Origin: Comamonadaceae bacterium | Lineage (GTDB): Bacteria > Pseudomonadota > Gammaproteobacteria > Burkholderiales > Burkholderiaceae_C | DNA: 64,000 nucleotides | Assembly (NCBI GenBank): GCA_947475685.1 | Contig: CANJNC010000013.1 | Coordinates: forward strand, 1-64,000 | Direction: 5' to 3' | In this document: piece by piece, positions 51,869 through 61,999 of the stretch | Layout of the letters: each line of letters starts with the position of its first letter | Numbering within the stretch: position 1 is the stretch's first letter | The notes under the pieces: generated by a model | Database searches by the model: none | Seen by the model: the letters and a program-made list of their open reading frames with translations, nothing else | Told to the model about the DNA's origin: nothing | Program-made: the position numbers and the translations under genes

Positions 51869-53305
51869 CTAGGCACAAAGGATGGAGACCGACTTGGTAT
51901 TCAAATACGCCTCCAAGGCCTCCGAGCCTCCTTCAGAGCCATAGCCAGAGTCTTTGACGCCACCAAAGGGCATCTCAGGCCAGGCGACTGCGGGTTGGTT
52001 CACCCAAAGCATCCCCACTTGAAGTCCATGGGACAAGCGATGTGCGTTTTTGAGTGAGGAGGTGAATGCATAACTGGCCAAGCCAAAGGGCAGTCGATTG
52101 GACTCCATGATGGCATCCTCTAGCGTGTTGAAAGTTCGCATGGCTGCAATGGGGCCAAAGGGCTCATCGTTGAAAACTTTGGCGTTTAGAGGGACATTGG
52201 ACAAAATGGTAGGAGAAAAGAAGTTGCCCTTGTTGCCAATTCGCTCCCCGCCCATTTCAACTTTTGCGCCGCTCTCGATGGCATCCTTTGTGAACATGTC
52301 CATGGCGGCCAAGCGCCTTGGATTGGCGAGTGGCCCCATGCTGACACCTTCATCCATGCCGTTTCCAATTTGAAGGGCAGAAGCTTGTGCTTTGATGGCT
52401 TGAAGGAAGCTGTCCTTTAAACTCTCGTGCACCAAAAAGCGCGTTGGGGAGATGCACACTTGTCCCGCATTGCGAAACTTCGCAGCGCCTGCTGCTTTGG
52501 CAGCGAGCTCAACATCCGCGTCTTCGCACACGATCACCGGTGCATGACCGCCAAGCTCCATGGTCACACGCTTCATGTGAAGACCGGCCAAAGAGGTCAG
52601 TTGCTTGCCCACCGGTGTGGAGCCGGTGAAGGTGATTTTTTTGATGATGGGGTGCGGTATCAAGTATGAGGAGATATCGGCTGGGTTGCCGTAGACAAGA
52701 CCGATCACGCCGGCGGGCACCCCCGCGTCCATGAAGGCTTGCAAAAGGCCTGCTGGTGAGGCGGGCGTTTCTTCGGGTGCTTTGATGATGATGGAGCAAC
52801 CCGCGCTCAGTGCAGCGCTTAATTTGCGCACCACTTGATTGATCGGAAAATTCCACGGCGTGAAAGCCGCAACGGGCCCCACGGGTTCTTTTAAAACCAT
52901 TTGTTGGGCCGCTAGATTTCTGGACGGCACAACCCGTCCATAGACTCGCCTGGCCTCTTCGGCAAACCAATCAATGACCTCAGCGGCCATCGTGATTTCA
53001 GCGTTCGCTTCAGCAACAGGTTTACCTTGCTCTTGGGTCATGAGCGTTGCAATGGCAAGAGAGCGCTCTCTGAGTAAAACAGCTGCTTGACGCATGATTT
53101 TACAGCGATCAATGGCTGGGGTTTTTCTCCAAATGTCAAAGCCCTTTTGAGCGGCATCCAGTGCAAGATCGAGATCGGCTTTTTCTGCAAATGCCACTCG
53201 GCCGATTTCTTGCTCAGTGGCTGGGTTGATCACGGCCAGTGTTTTGCCATTGATGGCATCTCTCCATTGCCCATGGATCAGCAGTTGTGTGTTTGGATAG
53301 CCCAT
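51869..53305 (-). CDS. NAD(P)-dependent aldehyde dehydrogenase (succinate-semialdehyde type)
   Basis: 478 residues, standard ALDH length. [40 protein letters not shown] (catalytic Glu) and [14 protein letters not shown] (catalytic Cys) are intact, and [11 protein letters not shown] and [16 protein letters not shown] follow. The closest group is GabD/succinate- or glutarate-semialdehyde dehydrogenase. It oxidises a small aldehyde acid in the cytoplasm, the last step of many ring-fission routes. Confidence 0.9.
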   Translation of the reverse strand: MGYPNTQLLIHGQWRDAINGKTLAVINPATEQEIGRVAFAEKADLDLALDAAQKGFDIWRKTPAIDRCKIMRQAAVLLRERSLAIATLMTQEQGKPVAEANAEITMAAEVIDWFAEEARRVYGRVVPSRNLAAQQMVLKEPVGPVAAFTPWNFPINQVVRKLSAALSAGCSIIIKAPEETPASPAGLLQAFMDAGVPAGVIGLVYGNPADISSYLIPHPIIKKITFTGSTPVGKQLTSLAGLHMKRVTMELGGHAPVIVCEDADVELAAKAAGAAKFRNAGQVCISPTRFLVHESLKDSFLQAIKAQASALQIGNGMDEGVSMGPLANPRRLAAMDMFTKDAIESGAKVEMGGERIGNKGNFFSPTILSNVPLNAKVFNDEPFGPIAAMRTFNTLEDAIMESNRLPFGLASYAFTSSLKNAHRLSHGLQVGMLWVNQPAVAWPEMPFGGVKDSGYGSEGGSEALEAYLNTKSVSILCA

Positions 53306-53354
53306 CTCATTGCTCCTTCGTTACATGGATGTTATGACAAATCAGCACAGAAAT

Positions 53355-54359
53355 CTATTTGTACAAACCATAGGTTCGGGCTTGAAGTCTGGCCAATCCA
53401 AAAAGCGCATCCATATATGGGGTCTTGTGATTGAGCCATGAGCCCATTTCATGCACCGCCCCGATCAAGGCGTCAAGCTCCAAGGGGCGCTTGGCTTCAA
53501 AGTCTTGAAGCATGGAAGATTTGAAGGCCCCCAGTTTTGCCGTGACCAGGTGTCGGTCTTGGGGAGTTTGTTCGATCGGCAAGCCAATGGCCCCTCCAAT
53601 GGACTTGGCCTCTATCATGACATTCGTCACCAAGGCTTTGACCAATTCGTCGCCCAAAATTTTGTCTGTGGTGGCCCCCGTTAACGCACTCAAGGGGTTG
53701 ATGGTCATGTTGCCCCAAAGCTTGTACCAAATGTCTTTTTGAATACATGTCGAAAGCGAGCTCTCAAAACCTGTGCGGCTGAGCAAGTCGCTGATCTCTT
53801 GTGCGCTTGAGCTTGGGGCGCCACTTGGTTCGCCCACGATCAAGGCGTTGCCAAAGTGATGAAGGCATTGACCCGTGCCGGGACTGGAGCAACTGGCGTG
53901 AACCACAGCACCCATCCAGTGTTTGAGTGGCAAATGCGTTTGGATGTCCCCCAACGGGTCGATGCTTTTCAAGGTACGGCTCTTGAAGGGGGCATTTTCG
54001 TAAGTGAAAAACCACCAAGGCACACCGTTCATGAGCGACAAAATCTTGGTCTCTGGGCCCAAGAGTGGCACAAGATCCTTGGCACTTTCGGCCAAAGAGG
54101 TGGTTTTAACGCACAAGAGCACCCAATCTTGGACACCCAAATGCTCAGCCTTGTCACTGATGTCTTTGGGCTCGCGTTTGGGCGTGGGTGCGCTTGGTGA
54201 ACTTGACTCTCTCAAATGCAAGCCACTCGCCTTTAACTCTTTGAGAGAAGAGCCACGCACCAAGCATGAAAGCGCTACGCCTTGTTGGTTGGCCAAGCGA
54301 TAGGCCAGCCAAGTGCCAATGGCGCCTAGACCAACCACACATACCTTGAGGGTTTTCAT
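53355..54359 (-). CDS. 2-dehydropantoate 2-reductase family protein
   Basis: 334 residues from ATG 54359 (MKTLKVCVVGLGAIGTWLA); an 11-residue longer start is possible. Rossmann fold with GLGAIG, LCVKTTSLAE, NGVPWW and the C-terminal helical domain containing KLWGNMTINPLSALTG and KRPLELDALIGAV. Family members reduce ketopantoate, but in catabolic contexts many act as 2-hydroxyacid dehydrogenases. It lies 29 bases after the D-2-hydroxyacid dehydrogenase gene, so a keto/hydroxyacid role in catabolism is as likely as pantothenate synthesis. Confidence 0.85.
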   Translation of the reverse strand: MKTLKVCVVGLGAIGTWLAYRLANQQGVALSCLVRGSSLKELKASGLHLRESSSPSAPTPKREPKDISDKAEHLGVQDWVLLCVKTTSLAESAKDLVPLLGPETKILSLMNGVPWWFFTYENAPFKSRTLKSIDPLGDIQTHLPLKHWMGAVVHASCSSPGTGQCLHHFGNALIVGEPSGAPSSSAQEISDLLSRTGFESSLSTCIQKDIWYKLWGNMTINPLSALTGATTDKILGDELVKALVTNVMIEAKSIGGAIGLPIEQTPQDRHLVTAKLGAFKSSMLQDFEAKRPLELDALIGAVHEMGSWLNHKTPYMDALFGLARLQARTYGLYK

Positions 54360-54388
54360 GTTCAAAGGGGCCTTTGTGGATCGGGACT

Positions 54389-55396
54389 TCAAGGCTTGCG
54401 CAGAAGAGCCTCTGGGTTGGCCACAGCGCTTGGTTGACCCTTGATGAAGTTCAAGACATTGTCAAAGGCTGTCCCAAAGTACAGCTCATAGGTCTCTTCT
54501 TCAACATAGCCAATGTGCGGGGTACAAATACAGTTTTCAAGTTTCAAGAGGGTATGGCCTTGAAGGATGGGCTCACTCTCAAAGACGTCAACGGCGCCAA
54601 GTCCAGGCCGTCCTTTTGAGAGCGCTTGAGCCAAGGCATCGTTTTGAACCAACTCGGCTCTGGAGGTGTTGACAAAGAGAGAGGTTTTTTTCATGAGCGC
54701 CAAATCACTGGCCTTGACAATGCCTCGGGTCTCGTCAGTGAGCCTTAAGTGAATGCTCAAGACGTCCACATGTTCAAAGAAAGAGGCTTTGCTGCTCGCG
54801 GCGATGAAACCATCTTCAACGGCTTTTTTCCTAGAGGCATCGCTGCCCCAGACCATCACCTGCATGCCAAATGCTTTTGCGTATTGACTGACCATTTGAC
54901 CGATTTTTCCGTAGCCCCAAATGCCCATGGTTTTGCCATGCATGACGGTACCTAAGCCAAAATGACTGGGGTGACTTGAGGATTTAAGGCCAGACTGTTG
55001 CCAAACACCGTGTTTAAGGTTGCTGATGTACTGGGGCAATCTCCTGCTCGCTGCCAAGACCAAGGCCCAGGTCATTTCTGCCGGCGCAATGGGCGAGCCG
55101 TGGCCTTCTGAGACCACGACGCCGCGATCCGTGCAGGCTTTCAAATCAAGGTGGGAGCTGATCTTGCCGGTTTGGGAGATCATCTTGAGCTTGGGGAGTT
55201 TTTCCAAAAGCGCTTTGGTAATTTGTGTACGCTCTCGAATGAGCACCAAGATTTCAGCGTCTTTGAGACGCACACTCAATTGGCCCAGACCTTTGACCGT
55301 GTTGGTGTAAACCTTGGTCGGATACTTTTCTAATTTTTTGGCGCACTCGAGTTTGCGAACGACATCTTGGTAATCATCAATGACAACGATATTCAT
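54389..55396 (-). CDS. D-2-hydroxyacid dehydrogenase family protein
   Basis: 335 residues from ATG 55396 (MNIVVIDDYQDVVRKL). The NAD-binding motif GIWGYGKIGQMVSQYAKAFG is preceded by the substrate loop, and RGIVKASDLALMKKTSLFVNTSRAELV and CTPHIGYVEEETYELYF provide the Arg, Glu and His of the relay. It interconverts 2-keto and D-2-hydroxy acids. It is co-transcribed with the reductase and aldehyde dehydrogenase on the minus strand. Confidence 0.9.
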   Translation of the reverse strand: MNIVVIDDYQDVVRKLECAKKLEKYPTKVYTNTVKGLGQLSVRLKDAEILVLIRERTQITKALLEKLPKLKMISQTGKISSHLDLKACTDRGVVVSEGHGSPIAPAEMTWALVLAASRRLPQYISNLKHGVWQQSGLKSSSHPSHFGLGTVMHGKTMGIWGYGKIGQMVSQYAKAFGMQVMVWGSDASRKKAVEDGFIAASSKASFFEHVDVLSIHLRLTDETRGIVKASDLALMKKTSLFVNTSRAELVQNDALAQALSKGRPGLGAVDVFESEPILQGHTLLKLENCICTPHIGYVEEETYELYFGTAFDNVLNFIKGQPSAVANPEALLRKP

Positions 55397-55622
55397 TTCT
55401 AGCCTTTGGACACGTCTATCTGAACGATGGATAAAGCGCGTCCTTGAAGGCATGGTGTGCGGCAAGGCGATCACGCTGTTTGATGGGTTCAAGGAGAAGT
55501 CCAATGATCGAATCCAGTGTGAAGGCCTTAGAAAAAAAAGATTTTTAAGACTTCACTCAAGGCCCTAGGCTTCTCCAAGCAGGTTTGAGTGGTCTATTTT
55601 GCACGTTTTTTGTGACGGAGAT

Positions 55623-55934
55623 TTAAAAAGATGTTTTATTTTCCAACATCACCAGCCTATCGAGCTCAGCGCAGACGTCTTTCATGGTGCCGGAGATGAG
55701 CATGCGGCCACTGGATTTTTTTGCGCTGGGGTGATCCAAGATCCTTGAAACTCGCAAAGGTTTTTTACGTTCAGTTTTTGGACCCACCAAAATCGGGTCC
55801 CTCGTATGAGCGATGAGCTCGCTTGCGGTGGTGGGCTCACTCCTTAAAAACTCAGGGTCTTTGACGCGCGTGATTTTGGTATCTACTGCAGAGGTGGTGA
55901 ACAATCGAAAGAGGCTTAAAAGAGCGATGGACAT
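55623..55934 (-). CDS. Small conserved protein of unknown function downstream of lexA
   Basis: 103 residues. No signal peptide is certain, although the first 10 residues are hydrophobic. The C-terminal KKSSGRMLISGTMKDVCAELDRLV looks like a segment I have seen in small Burkholderiales proteins encoded next to lexA, but I cannot name a family. It starts 10 bases after the lexA stop with AAGGAG upstream, so it is probably co-transcribed and LexA-controlled. The region after it (55397-55622) shows no gene. Confidence 0.6.
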   Translation of the reverse strand: MSIALLSLFRLFTTSAVDTKITRVKDPEFLRSEPTTASELIAHTRDPILVGPKTERKKPLRVSRILDHPSAKKSSGRMLISGTMKDVCAELDRLVMLENKTSF

Positions 55935-55944
55935 GGTGAACTCC

Positions 55945-56619
55945 TTACATTAACATCGTGTTTCTGATCAAGCCCACAGCCAAGCCTTCTATTTCAAAGG
56001 GCTCGCCGGGTTCAACAATGATCGTTTGAAAGTCTGCGTTTTCAGCATGAAGTTCGATGCAACCATCGACTTTCTTGAACCGTTTCACAGTGACCTCTTC
56101 GCCAATGCGAGCAACCACAATTTGGCCATTTTTTGCATCTTTGGTCGCTTTGACGGCCAATAGGTCACCATCCATGATGCCCACATCTCGCATGGACATG
56201 CCGCGCACCTTGAGCAAATAGTCGGGTTTTTTATTGAACAAACTTTGCTCGACATAGTAGGTTTGATCAATGTGCTCTTGGGCCAAAATGGGAGATCCTG
56301 CAGCCACTCGCCCAATCAATGGAAGACACAACTGCGCCAAGCTCTCAAGGGGCAACATCGCTTGTTCATACCGAGAAGATTGAAGACTTTGCAGGGTGGA
56401 GGACTTTAAGCGTATGCCGCGAGAGGTTCCGCTCACGAGTTCGATCACGCCCTTCTTGGCCAAGGCTTTGAGGTGATCCTCCGCGGCATTGGCGGATTTG
56501 AATCCGAGTTGATCGGCAATTTCTGCTCGGGTTGGGGGAGAACCCGTGGTTGCGATTTTGTTCTTAATCAGATCTAAAATCTCTTGCTGACGATCTGTCA
56601 GTTTGTACGTGTTATCCAT
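55945..56619 (-). CDS. lexA: LexA repressor
   Basis: 224 residues from ATG 56619, with TTGGAGGT 6-7 bases upstream; an in-frame TTG at 56631 lies inside that site and is rejected. The N-terminal winged helix is [16 protein letters not shown] and [23 protein letters not shown]. The self-cleavage site is A107-G108 (VAAGSP), with S142 (GMSMRD) and K179 (EVTVKRF) as the protease dyad. It represses SOS genes until RecA stimulates cleavage. Two boxes upstream (56662-56696) indicate autoregulation. Confidence 0.96.
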   Translation of the reverse strand: MDNTYKLTDRQQEILDLIKNKIATTGSPPTRAEIADQLGFKSANAAEDHLKALAKKGVIELVSGTSRGIRLKSSTLQSLQSSRYEQAMLPLESLAQLCLPLIGRVAAGSPILAQEHIDQTYYVEQSLFNKKPDYLLKVRGMSMRDVGIMDGDLLAVKATKDAKNGQIVVARIGEEVTVKRFKKVDGCIELHAENADFQTIIVEPGEPFEIEGLAVGLIRNTMLM

Positions 56620-56661
56620 AAATACCTCCAAGAAGATGTATGATGAAAAAATGGAAAAAAT

Positions 56662-56677
56662 CTGTTTTTATGTACAG
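56662..56677. promoter_or_regulatory. LexA box 1 (CTGT-N8-ACAG)
   Basis: CTGTTTTTATGTACAG matches the proteobacterial SOS consensus CTGT-N8-ACAG exactly. It is 43 bases upstream of the lexA start and 40 upstream of the divergent asparaginase ATG, so LexA could control both genes. Confidence 0.85.
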
Positions 56678-56680
56678 TAA

Positions 56681-56696
56681 CTGTATTTTTAATCAG
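56681..56696. promoter_or_regulatory. LexA box 2, imperfect
   Basis: CTGTATTTTTAATCAG keeps CTGT-N8 but ends in TCAG instead of ACAG. It lies 3 bases from box 1, as tandem boxes do in autoregulated lexA promoters. It is 20 bases from the asparaginase ATG. Confidence 0.6.
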
Positions 56697-56716
56697 TTTA
56701 TTTAAAAAATCAAGCC

Positions 56717-57763
56717 ATGTCTGCGTCTTTTTCTAAAAATGTTGTTGTTTTGGGCACAGGTGGCACCATTGCAGGCCTGATTTCAGATCAAAACAAGGAA
56801 AAAGGCTACGTGGCCGCTCAAGTCAGTGTGAGCACCTTGATGGCGCATACCCACTTGAGTGCGCTCTTGGATCCTCTAAATTGGACTTTTCAAACCGAGC
56901 AGGTCGCTCAAATTGACAGCAAAGACATGGAGAGGTCGATTTGGCATGCCTTGTGTTCAAGGTGTTTGATGCATCTCAATGACCGCCAAGTCTCGGCCTT
57001 GGTGATCACACACGGCACAGACACCTTGGCAGAAACAGCATACTTGCTCTATAGGCTATTTGGGCAAGCCTCTAAGCCCCTGGTGATCACGGGCGCCATG
57101 AGAGCTCAAAATGACCCGCAAACCGATGGTCCAAAGAACTTGAAAGATGCGGTTGACTGCGCTGTTCGTGTGTCGCAGGCGGGTTTGGGGGGCGTCATGG
57201 TTGTATTTGATGGCCTGGTTCACGATCCAGTGAGAGTTAAAAAGCTCAGTGCTCAATCTTTGAATGCCTTTCATTCCTTTGAGGGCGATGCAGTGAGGGA
57301 TCAAATTGCCCCAGTGCGTTTGCTCAGTCACCAACTCAAGCCCGCACCCTTTGAGCCCATGCCGGACCCCATGGCCTGGAACGCCTGGACCTTTGATCCC
57401 AAGGTGTCGCCTCAAACGTGGCCACACATTGAACTATTGACTTGCCATGCCGATATGGGGAGCGATCTTTTTTTGGATTATTTGATTGATCTCAAATCCC
57501 ATCACCCTCCTAGCCCTCAGACTGCTTTTTTAAGGGGCTTGGTTTTATCGGGCTTGGGCAGTGGAACTTGGCCCAAGGTTTTAGAGGCGAAACTCAAGCG
57601 TTTGCTGGACTTAGGCGTTTGGGTGGTCTTGTGTTCACAAGTTCCTTGGGGACAAAATCAGCCTGCAAACGGCGCACTGTTGTCTCATGCGCACTTTGCT
57701 TACACAACATTGGATCCAAGCAAGGCGAGAATTGCTTTGATGCTGCATTTAATGGACCCTTGA
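56717..57763 (+). CDS. L-asparaginase
   Basis: 348 residues without a signal peptide, so cytoplasmic. VLGTGGTIAGLISDQ holds the first catalytic threonine, and ITHGTDTLAETAYLLYRLF the second, with the DNRPxx-like Asp and the GAMR segment. It hydrolyses asparagine to aspartate and ammonia. It is divergent from lexA and begins 20 bases after LexA box 2, an unusual place for a nitrogen enzyme. Confidence 0.9.
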   Translation: MSASFSKNVVVLGTGGTIAGLISDQNKEKGYVAAQVSVSTLMAHTHLSALLDPLNWTFQTEQVAQIDSKDMERSIWHALCSRCLMHLNDRQVSALVITHGTDTLAETAYLLYRLFGQASKPLVITGAMRAQNDPQTDGPKNLKDAVDCAVRVSQAGLGGVMVVFDGLVHDPVRVKKLSAQSLNAFHSFEGDAVRDQIAPVRLLSHQLKPAPFEPMPDPMAWNAWTFDPKVSPQTWPHIELLTCHADMGSDLFLDYLIDLKSHHPPSPQTAFLRGLVLSGLGSGTWPKVLEAKLKRLLDLGVWVVLCSQVPWGQNQPANGALLSHAHFAYTTLDPSKARIALMLHLMDP

Positions 57764-57828
57764 GGAAGTTTCAATCCAGCACCCCCAAGCGTCAAAGGGA
57801 CCTGGCTTTTTGAACGAAAACGAAAAGA

Positions 57829-58492
<664 letters not shown>

Positions 58493-58619
58493 TCATGTCT
58501 TTCATTTATTTTTTGGAGAATGCCGGGACTTTTTAAAGTTCCACAAAACGGTCTCAGTCAGCAAAGAGGGGCGAAGGCATTTTAGAAAGCTCTTAGGTTG
58601 CACAGCCTACTGACATGAT

Positions 58620-59417
58620 TTATTTTAATGGATTTGTAACAAAAAACTGACGAACTCGCTCTAAATCTTCTGGCGTATCCACCCCCGCATGGCAAGCCAA
58701 AGGCGTTACATGCACCGCAATGTCAAAGCCGTGCCACAGGACCCTTAGTTGCTCCAAGGCCTCAATGCGCTCCAAGGGGCTTGCCTGCAGCTTTGGAAAG
58801 CTTTTTAAAAACCCTGCTTTGTAAGAATAAATGCCAATGTGGCGCAAAGCCGAGATGCTCTGAAGGAAGGCTTTGGGGTGAACGATCTGCGCCCAGTTGG
58901 GTGTATCGCGGCTAAAGGGCAGGGCTGAACGAGAAAAGTAATGGGCCAGGTTTTGTTTGTTCAAGACGACTTTGACCACATTGGGGTTTAAAAAATCCTC
59001 CATGCGCTCTATGGGGTGAGCAACTGTGCCCATGGGACAGTGGTCATGGTGCACCAAAAGACGTGCGACTTGGTCAATCAGCTCGGGTTCAATCAAGGGC
59101 TCATCGCCTTGAACATTGACCACAATGTGCTCATCTGGCAAACCAAGCAATTCGCAGCATTGGGCCAATCGATCGCTGCCTGAGGGGTGGTCTTTGTCGG
59201 TCATCAAGACATGGAGGTCATGCGATTGGCAGACTTTGAAGATACGCGCGTCGTCCGTGGCCACCACGACGCGCGAGGCCTTGCTCAGCAGTGCCCTGTG
59301 TGCCACCCGAACAATCATGGGCAAGCCCGCGATGTCGGCCAAGGGCTTTTCAGCTAAGCGGCTAGAGGCAAGCCTAGCTGGGATGAGGACGGTGTAGTCC
59401 GTTGCATGGTCTGTCAT
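58620..59417 (-). CDS. kdsB: 3-deoxy-manno-octulosonate cytidylyltransferase
   Basis: 265 residues. VLIPARLASSRLAEKPL is the CTP-binding start, and VVNVQGDEPLIEPELID and GIYSYKAGFL follow. It activates Kdo with CTP for lipopolysaccharide inner core. Its start lies 13 bases after the Trm112-like stop, so it is in one operon with lpxK. Confidence 0.97.
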   Translation of the reverse strand: MTDHATDYTVLIPARLASSRLAEKPLADIAGLPMIVRVAHRALLSKASRVVVATDDARIFKVCQSHDLHVLMTDKDHPSGSDRLAQCCELLGLPDEHIVVNVQGDEPLIEPELIDQVARLLVHHDHCPMGTVAHPIERMEDFLNPNVVKVVLNKQNLAHYFSRSALPFSRDTPNWAQIVHPKAFLQSISALRHIGIYSYKAGFLKSFPKLQASPLERIEALEQLRVLWHGFDIAVHVTPLACHAGVDTPEDLERVRQFFVTNPLK

Positions 59418-59430
59418 GTTCGCGTCTAGC

Positions 59431-59628
59431 TCAACGCTCGCACTCTTCTTGGCTCAAGACGCGAGCTTGAACCTCCAACATGATGGGCATGCCGTCTTTG
59501 ATCGGGTAAGCGAGTTTGGCAGACTTTGAGATCAGTTCCTGTTTGTTGGCAGACAACTCCAGGGGCCCCTTGGTGACGGGGCACACAAGCAGCTCGAGAA
59601 GTTTGGTGTCGATGGTTTGAGCATTCAT
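59431..59628 (-). CDS. ycaR: Trm112/YcaR-family small protein
   Basis: 65 residues from ATG 59628, which overlaps the lpxK stop (ATGA). [25 protein letters not shown] and [18 protein letters not shown] match the YcaR/Trm112 fold. One CP motif of the usual zinc ribbon remains; the partner cysteines are absent, as in many bacterial copies. Trm112 proteins act as partners of methyltransferases; the bacterial role is unclear. Confidence 0.9.
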   Translation of the reverse strand: MNAQTIDTKLLELLVCPVTKGPLELSANKQELISKSAKLAYPIKDGMPIMLEVQARVLSQEECER

Positions 59629-60800
59629 CTGTTGATCATATCCGTATTCGTCGCATTTGAAAACGCCCGTTTCTTTTGCATGACCCTTGACAAGGCTTGG
59701 TCCAATTCGTCTAAAAACTCTTTGGGTAAACTTATTCGCAAAGCCACCGCGTAAGCCTGTGGGCAGATCGTCCATAATTTCACGGCATCTTTTTCAGTGC
59801 ACAGAATTTTGGTGTTGGGATGACGGGTGATTTGCAATTTTTTTAGCACATCTTGGTACTCCTGCAGCTTGGCGTGGTCAGACAGGGCAACACATTGATC
59901 CAATTCAAGCCCCAAGTCTTTGAGCATCATGAAAAACAAGTCCGGTTGCCCCACGCCCGCCAAGGCAATGAGCTTTTCAGTGGGGTGGGTTTGAAGTTGA
60001 TCAAGTTTGACCCGCAGGCCTATGGCATTGTGGGCTTCTTTGGCCAGGCTTCTTTGGCAAGCGAACCCGCTTATTTGGGGTTGATCACCCGTGTTCATGA
60101 CCCATTGATAAGGCGCCGATTGACTGGGGTGCAAGCCCGCGATTCTGGGCCAAACCTCTCTCAATGGTCCGGCAGGCAGGGTCCATCCATTCCCTAAGCC
60201 ACGGTTGTCAAAGACACAGAGCGTCATCTCAGGCGCCAAGGAGTTGTTTTGCAAGCCATCGTCGCTGATGATCAGTTGCACCTCAGGGTGCAATTGCAGC
60301 AAGTGCTTGGCGGCAAGATGGCGGTTCAAGCCCACGCAAACGGGCACGCCCGTGCGCTGAAAAATCAAAAGAGGCTCGTCACCAACCTCTGAGGCTTGGT
60401 CTTGAGGGCTAAGCAATCGGGGCGTTTGAGAAGGGTTTGGGCCTTGGGTTGCATAAGCTTTGGAGATGACGCCAAGCTGGAGTCCTTGATTTTTAAAGTG
60501 ATCGATGATGGCCATGACCAAGGGTGTTTTGCCAACGCCTCCGACATACACATTGCCCACCACAAGCAAGGCAACGGGCAAGATTTCAATGTGGTGGGGC
60601 CCGCGCCAAAGCGCATTGACTCGCAAGGCAAACCAAACCAGCTTTGACATGGGCCACAAAAGTGGCGCAAACAGCCACGCCAAGCGTGAACCTTTGAGCC
60701 AAGAAAGCTCAAGGGCACGGATCAAGAATTGGGTGAGCTTCTTCACAGCAAGGCGTTGGACCGGGTTGAATTGAATTGACTTGACTTGACTTGGGGCCAC
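59625..60800 (-). CDS. lpxK: Tetraacyldisaccharide 4'-kinase
   Basis: 391 residues if GTG 60800 is used; GTG 60746 would give 373 and fits the usual N-terminus ([18 protein letters not shown]) better. Neither has a clear ribosome binding site. The P-loop is [16 protein letters not shown], and [16 protein letters not shown] holds the Asp pair typical of LpxK. It phosphorylates lipid A at the 4' position on the inner membrane. The 5-bp repeat at 60766-60793 lies between the two candidate starts. Confidence 0.93.
   Translation of the reverse strand: MAPSQVKSIQFNPVQRLAVKKLTQFLIRALELSWLKGSRLAWLFAPLLWPMSKLVWFALRVNALWRGPHHIEILPVALLVVGNVYVGGVGKTPLVMAIIDHFKNQGLQLGVISKAYATQGPNPSQTPRLLSPQDQASEVGDEPLLIFQRTGVPVCVGLNRHLAAKHLLQLHPEVQLIISDDGLQNNSLAPEMTLCVFDNRGLGNGWTLPAGPLREVWPRIAGLHPSQSAPYQWVMNTGDQPQISGFACQRSLAKEAHNAIGLRVKLDQLQTHPTEKLIALAGVGQPDLFFMMLKDLGLELDQCVALSDHAKLQEYQDVLKKLQITRHPNTKILCTEKDAVKLWTICPQAYAVALRISLPKEFLDELDQALSRVMQKKRAFSNATNTDMINR
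60766..60793. repeat. 5-bp tandem repeat at the lpxK start
   Basis: On the plus strand TTGAA, TTGAA, TTGAC, TTGAC, TTGAC, TTG: period 5, 5.6 copies. If lpxK starts at 60800 the array is inside the first codons and slippage would shift frame; if it starts at 60746 the array lies in the leader. Confidence 0.85.
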
Positions 60801-60817
60801 AAAGGGGGCGCCAAGCT

Positions 60818-61300
60818 TTAACGCTTGGCCGAACCCAATTGTGCCGGAGCGTCGGTTGCAAAAGCAATGTTGTTGAGCTGGTTCTTTTGCGCTGCGCTCA
60901 AGGCTTGGATCACAAATTGGTGAGGCGTTTGAGCATCTGCATAGATCACCACCAGGGGCAGCTCAATGCCAGTGGCGGCACTTAAAAGGGCGTCTTCAAG
61001 TTCTTTTGCATTGAGCCCTCTCGCGCCCGCCTCTGAGGCGGTGTTGCCGTTGGATGAAAGCGCCTCGTTGTTGTCGCGCCCTTGCACAAAGAAGCGCCCG
61101 TTTGAAGTGATTTGAATGGAAATTTCTTGGGACTTGCTAGGCGCATTTTGCGTTTGACCCTTGGGCAAGCTGATGTTGAGCTGGGCATTTTTGCTTAAGC
61201 TTGTGGTGAGCATGAGAAAAATCAAGATCACCAAAAGCACATCGATGAAAGGAATCAGATTGATCTCTGGTTCGGGTGTTTTATGGGATTGAAATTTCAT
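60818..61300 (-). CDS. exbD: ExbD/TolR biopolymer transport protein
   Basis: 160 residues: a short cytoplasmic N-terminus, one transmembrane helix with the key aspartate (EINLIPFIDVLLVILIFLM), then a periplasmic domain. It works with ExbB as a proton-driven stator for TonB or Tol. The periplasmic part carries an insertion rich in Gly/Asn/Ser (about 70-95). It is 17 or 71 bases before lpxK, depending on which lpxK start is used, in the usual betaproteobacterial order. Confidence 0.93.
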   Translation of the reverse strand: MKFQSHKTPEPEINLIPFIDVLLVILIFLMLTTSLSKNAQLNISLPKGQTQNAPSKSQEISIQITSNGRFFVQGRDNNEALSSNGNTASEAGARGLNAKELEDALLSAATGIELPLVVIYADAQTPHQFVIQALSAAQKNQLNNIAFATDAPAQLGSAKR

Positions 61301-61372
61301 CTTATGGGTGCTAGCTCGGTTCGGTCCAAGGGGGAGAAAGTGTGCTGCTCAAACATCAAGACAAGGTGGCCC

Positions 61373-61999
61373 TTAGTGCGAGGCCTCGATTTGAAGACGC
61401 GCCAACAACAGCCTCTCGCTTGCCACCTCAAGTTGAACAACGAAGCCGTCCACTTTTGAGCGAAACGCTCTCCAAGCGATCAAGGAAGGAATCGCAATGA
61501 CCAAACCCATCGCGGTATTGTAGAGGGCCATAGAAATCCCAAGGCCCAGATCCGCGGGTAGAGCGGAGGACGTGGACTGGGAGGCAAAAATCTCAATCAT
61601 GCCAATGACTGTCCCAAGAAGACCCAACAAAGGTGAAGCGGAGGCAAGGGTGGCCAAGCTGGAGAGGTGCTTCTCGAGTTGGGCCGCAATCTCTTTGCCT
61701 TTGCTCTCGAGTTGAAAGCCAAGGCTGCGTTCAAAATTCAAATCTTGAGGGTTTTTTTGCAGTGCCAAACCTTCAACAATGAGTTGACCTAAAAAGGATT
61801 GGGTCTTTAAATTTTCAATTTCATTGATGCTCAAGGGGCGATTTTGAATTTGTTCTAAAACGTCATCGAGCAGCTCTGCAGGCGCAATCTTTTTGGCCTG
61901 AAGATTCACGGCCCGCTCTATGATGATGGCCAAAGCCAAAACGGAACACAACAAAAGAGGCCAAATGGGCCAACCGGCCGCTTGAATGATGGACAGCAA
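61373..61999 (-). CDS. exbB: ExbB/TolQ/MotA proton channel family protein
   Basis: About 208 residues from TTG 61999 (MLSIIQAAGWPIWPLLLCS), which has GGAG about 9 bases upstream; an ATG at 62047 would add 16 residues with no such site. Three membrane helices: the first at the N-terminus, two around LATLASASPLLGLLGTVIGMIEIF and ISMALYNTAMGLVIAIPSL, the channel motif. It forms the stator with ExbD. Confidence 0.92.
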   Translation of the reverse strand: MLSIIQAAGWPIWPLLLCSVLALAIIIERAVNLQAKKIAPAELLDDVLEQIQNRPLSINEIENLKTQSFLGQLIVEGLALQKNPQDLNFERSLGFQLESKGKEIAAQLEKHLSSLATLASASPLLGLLGTVIGMIEIFASQSTSSALPADLGLGISMALYNTAMGLVIAIPSLIAWRAFRSKVDGFVVQLEVASERLLLARLQIEASH

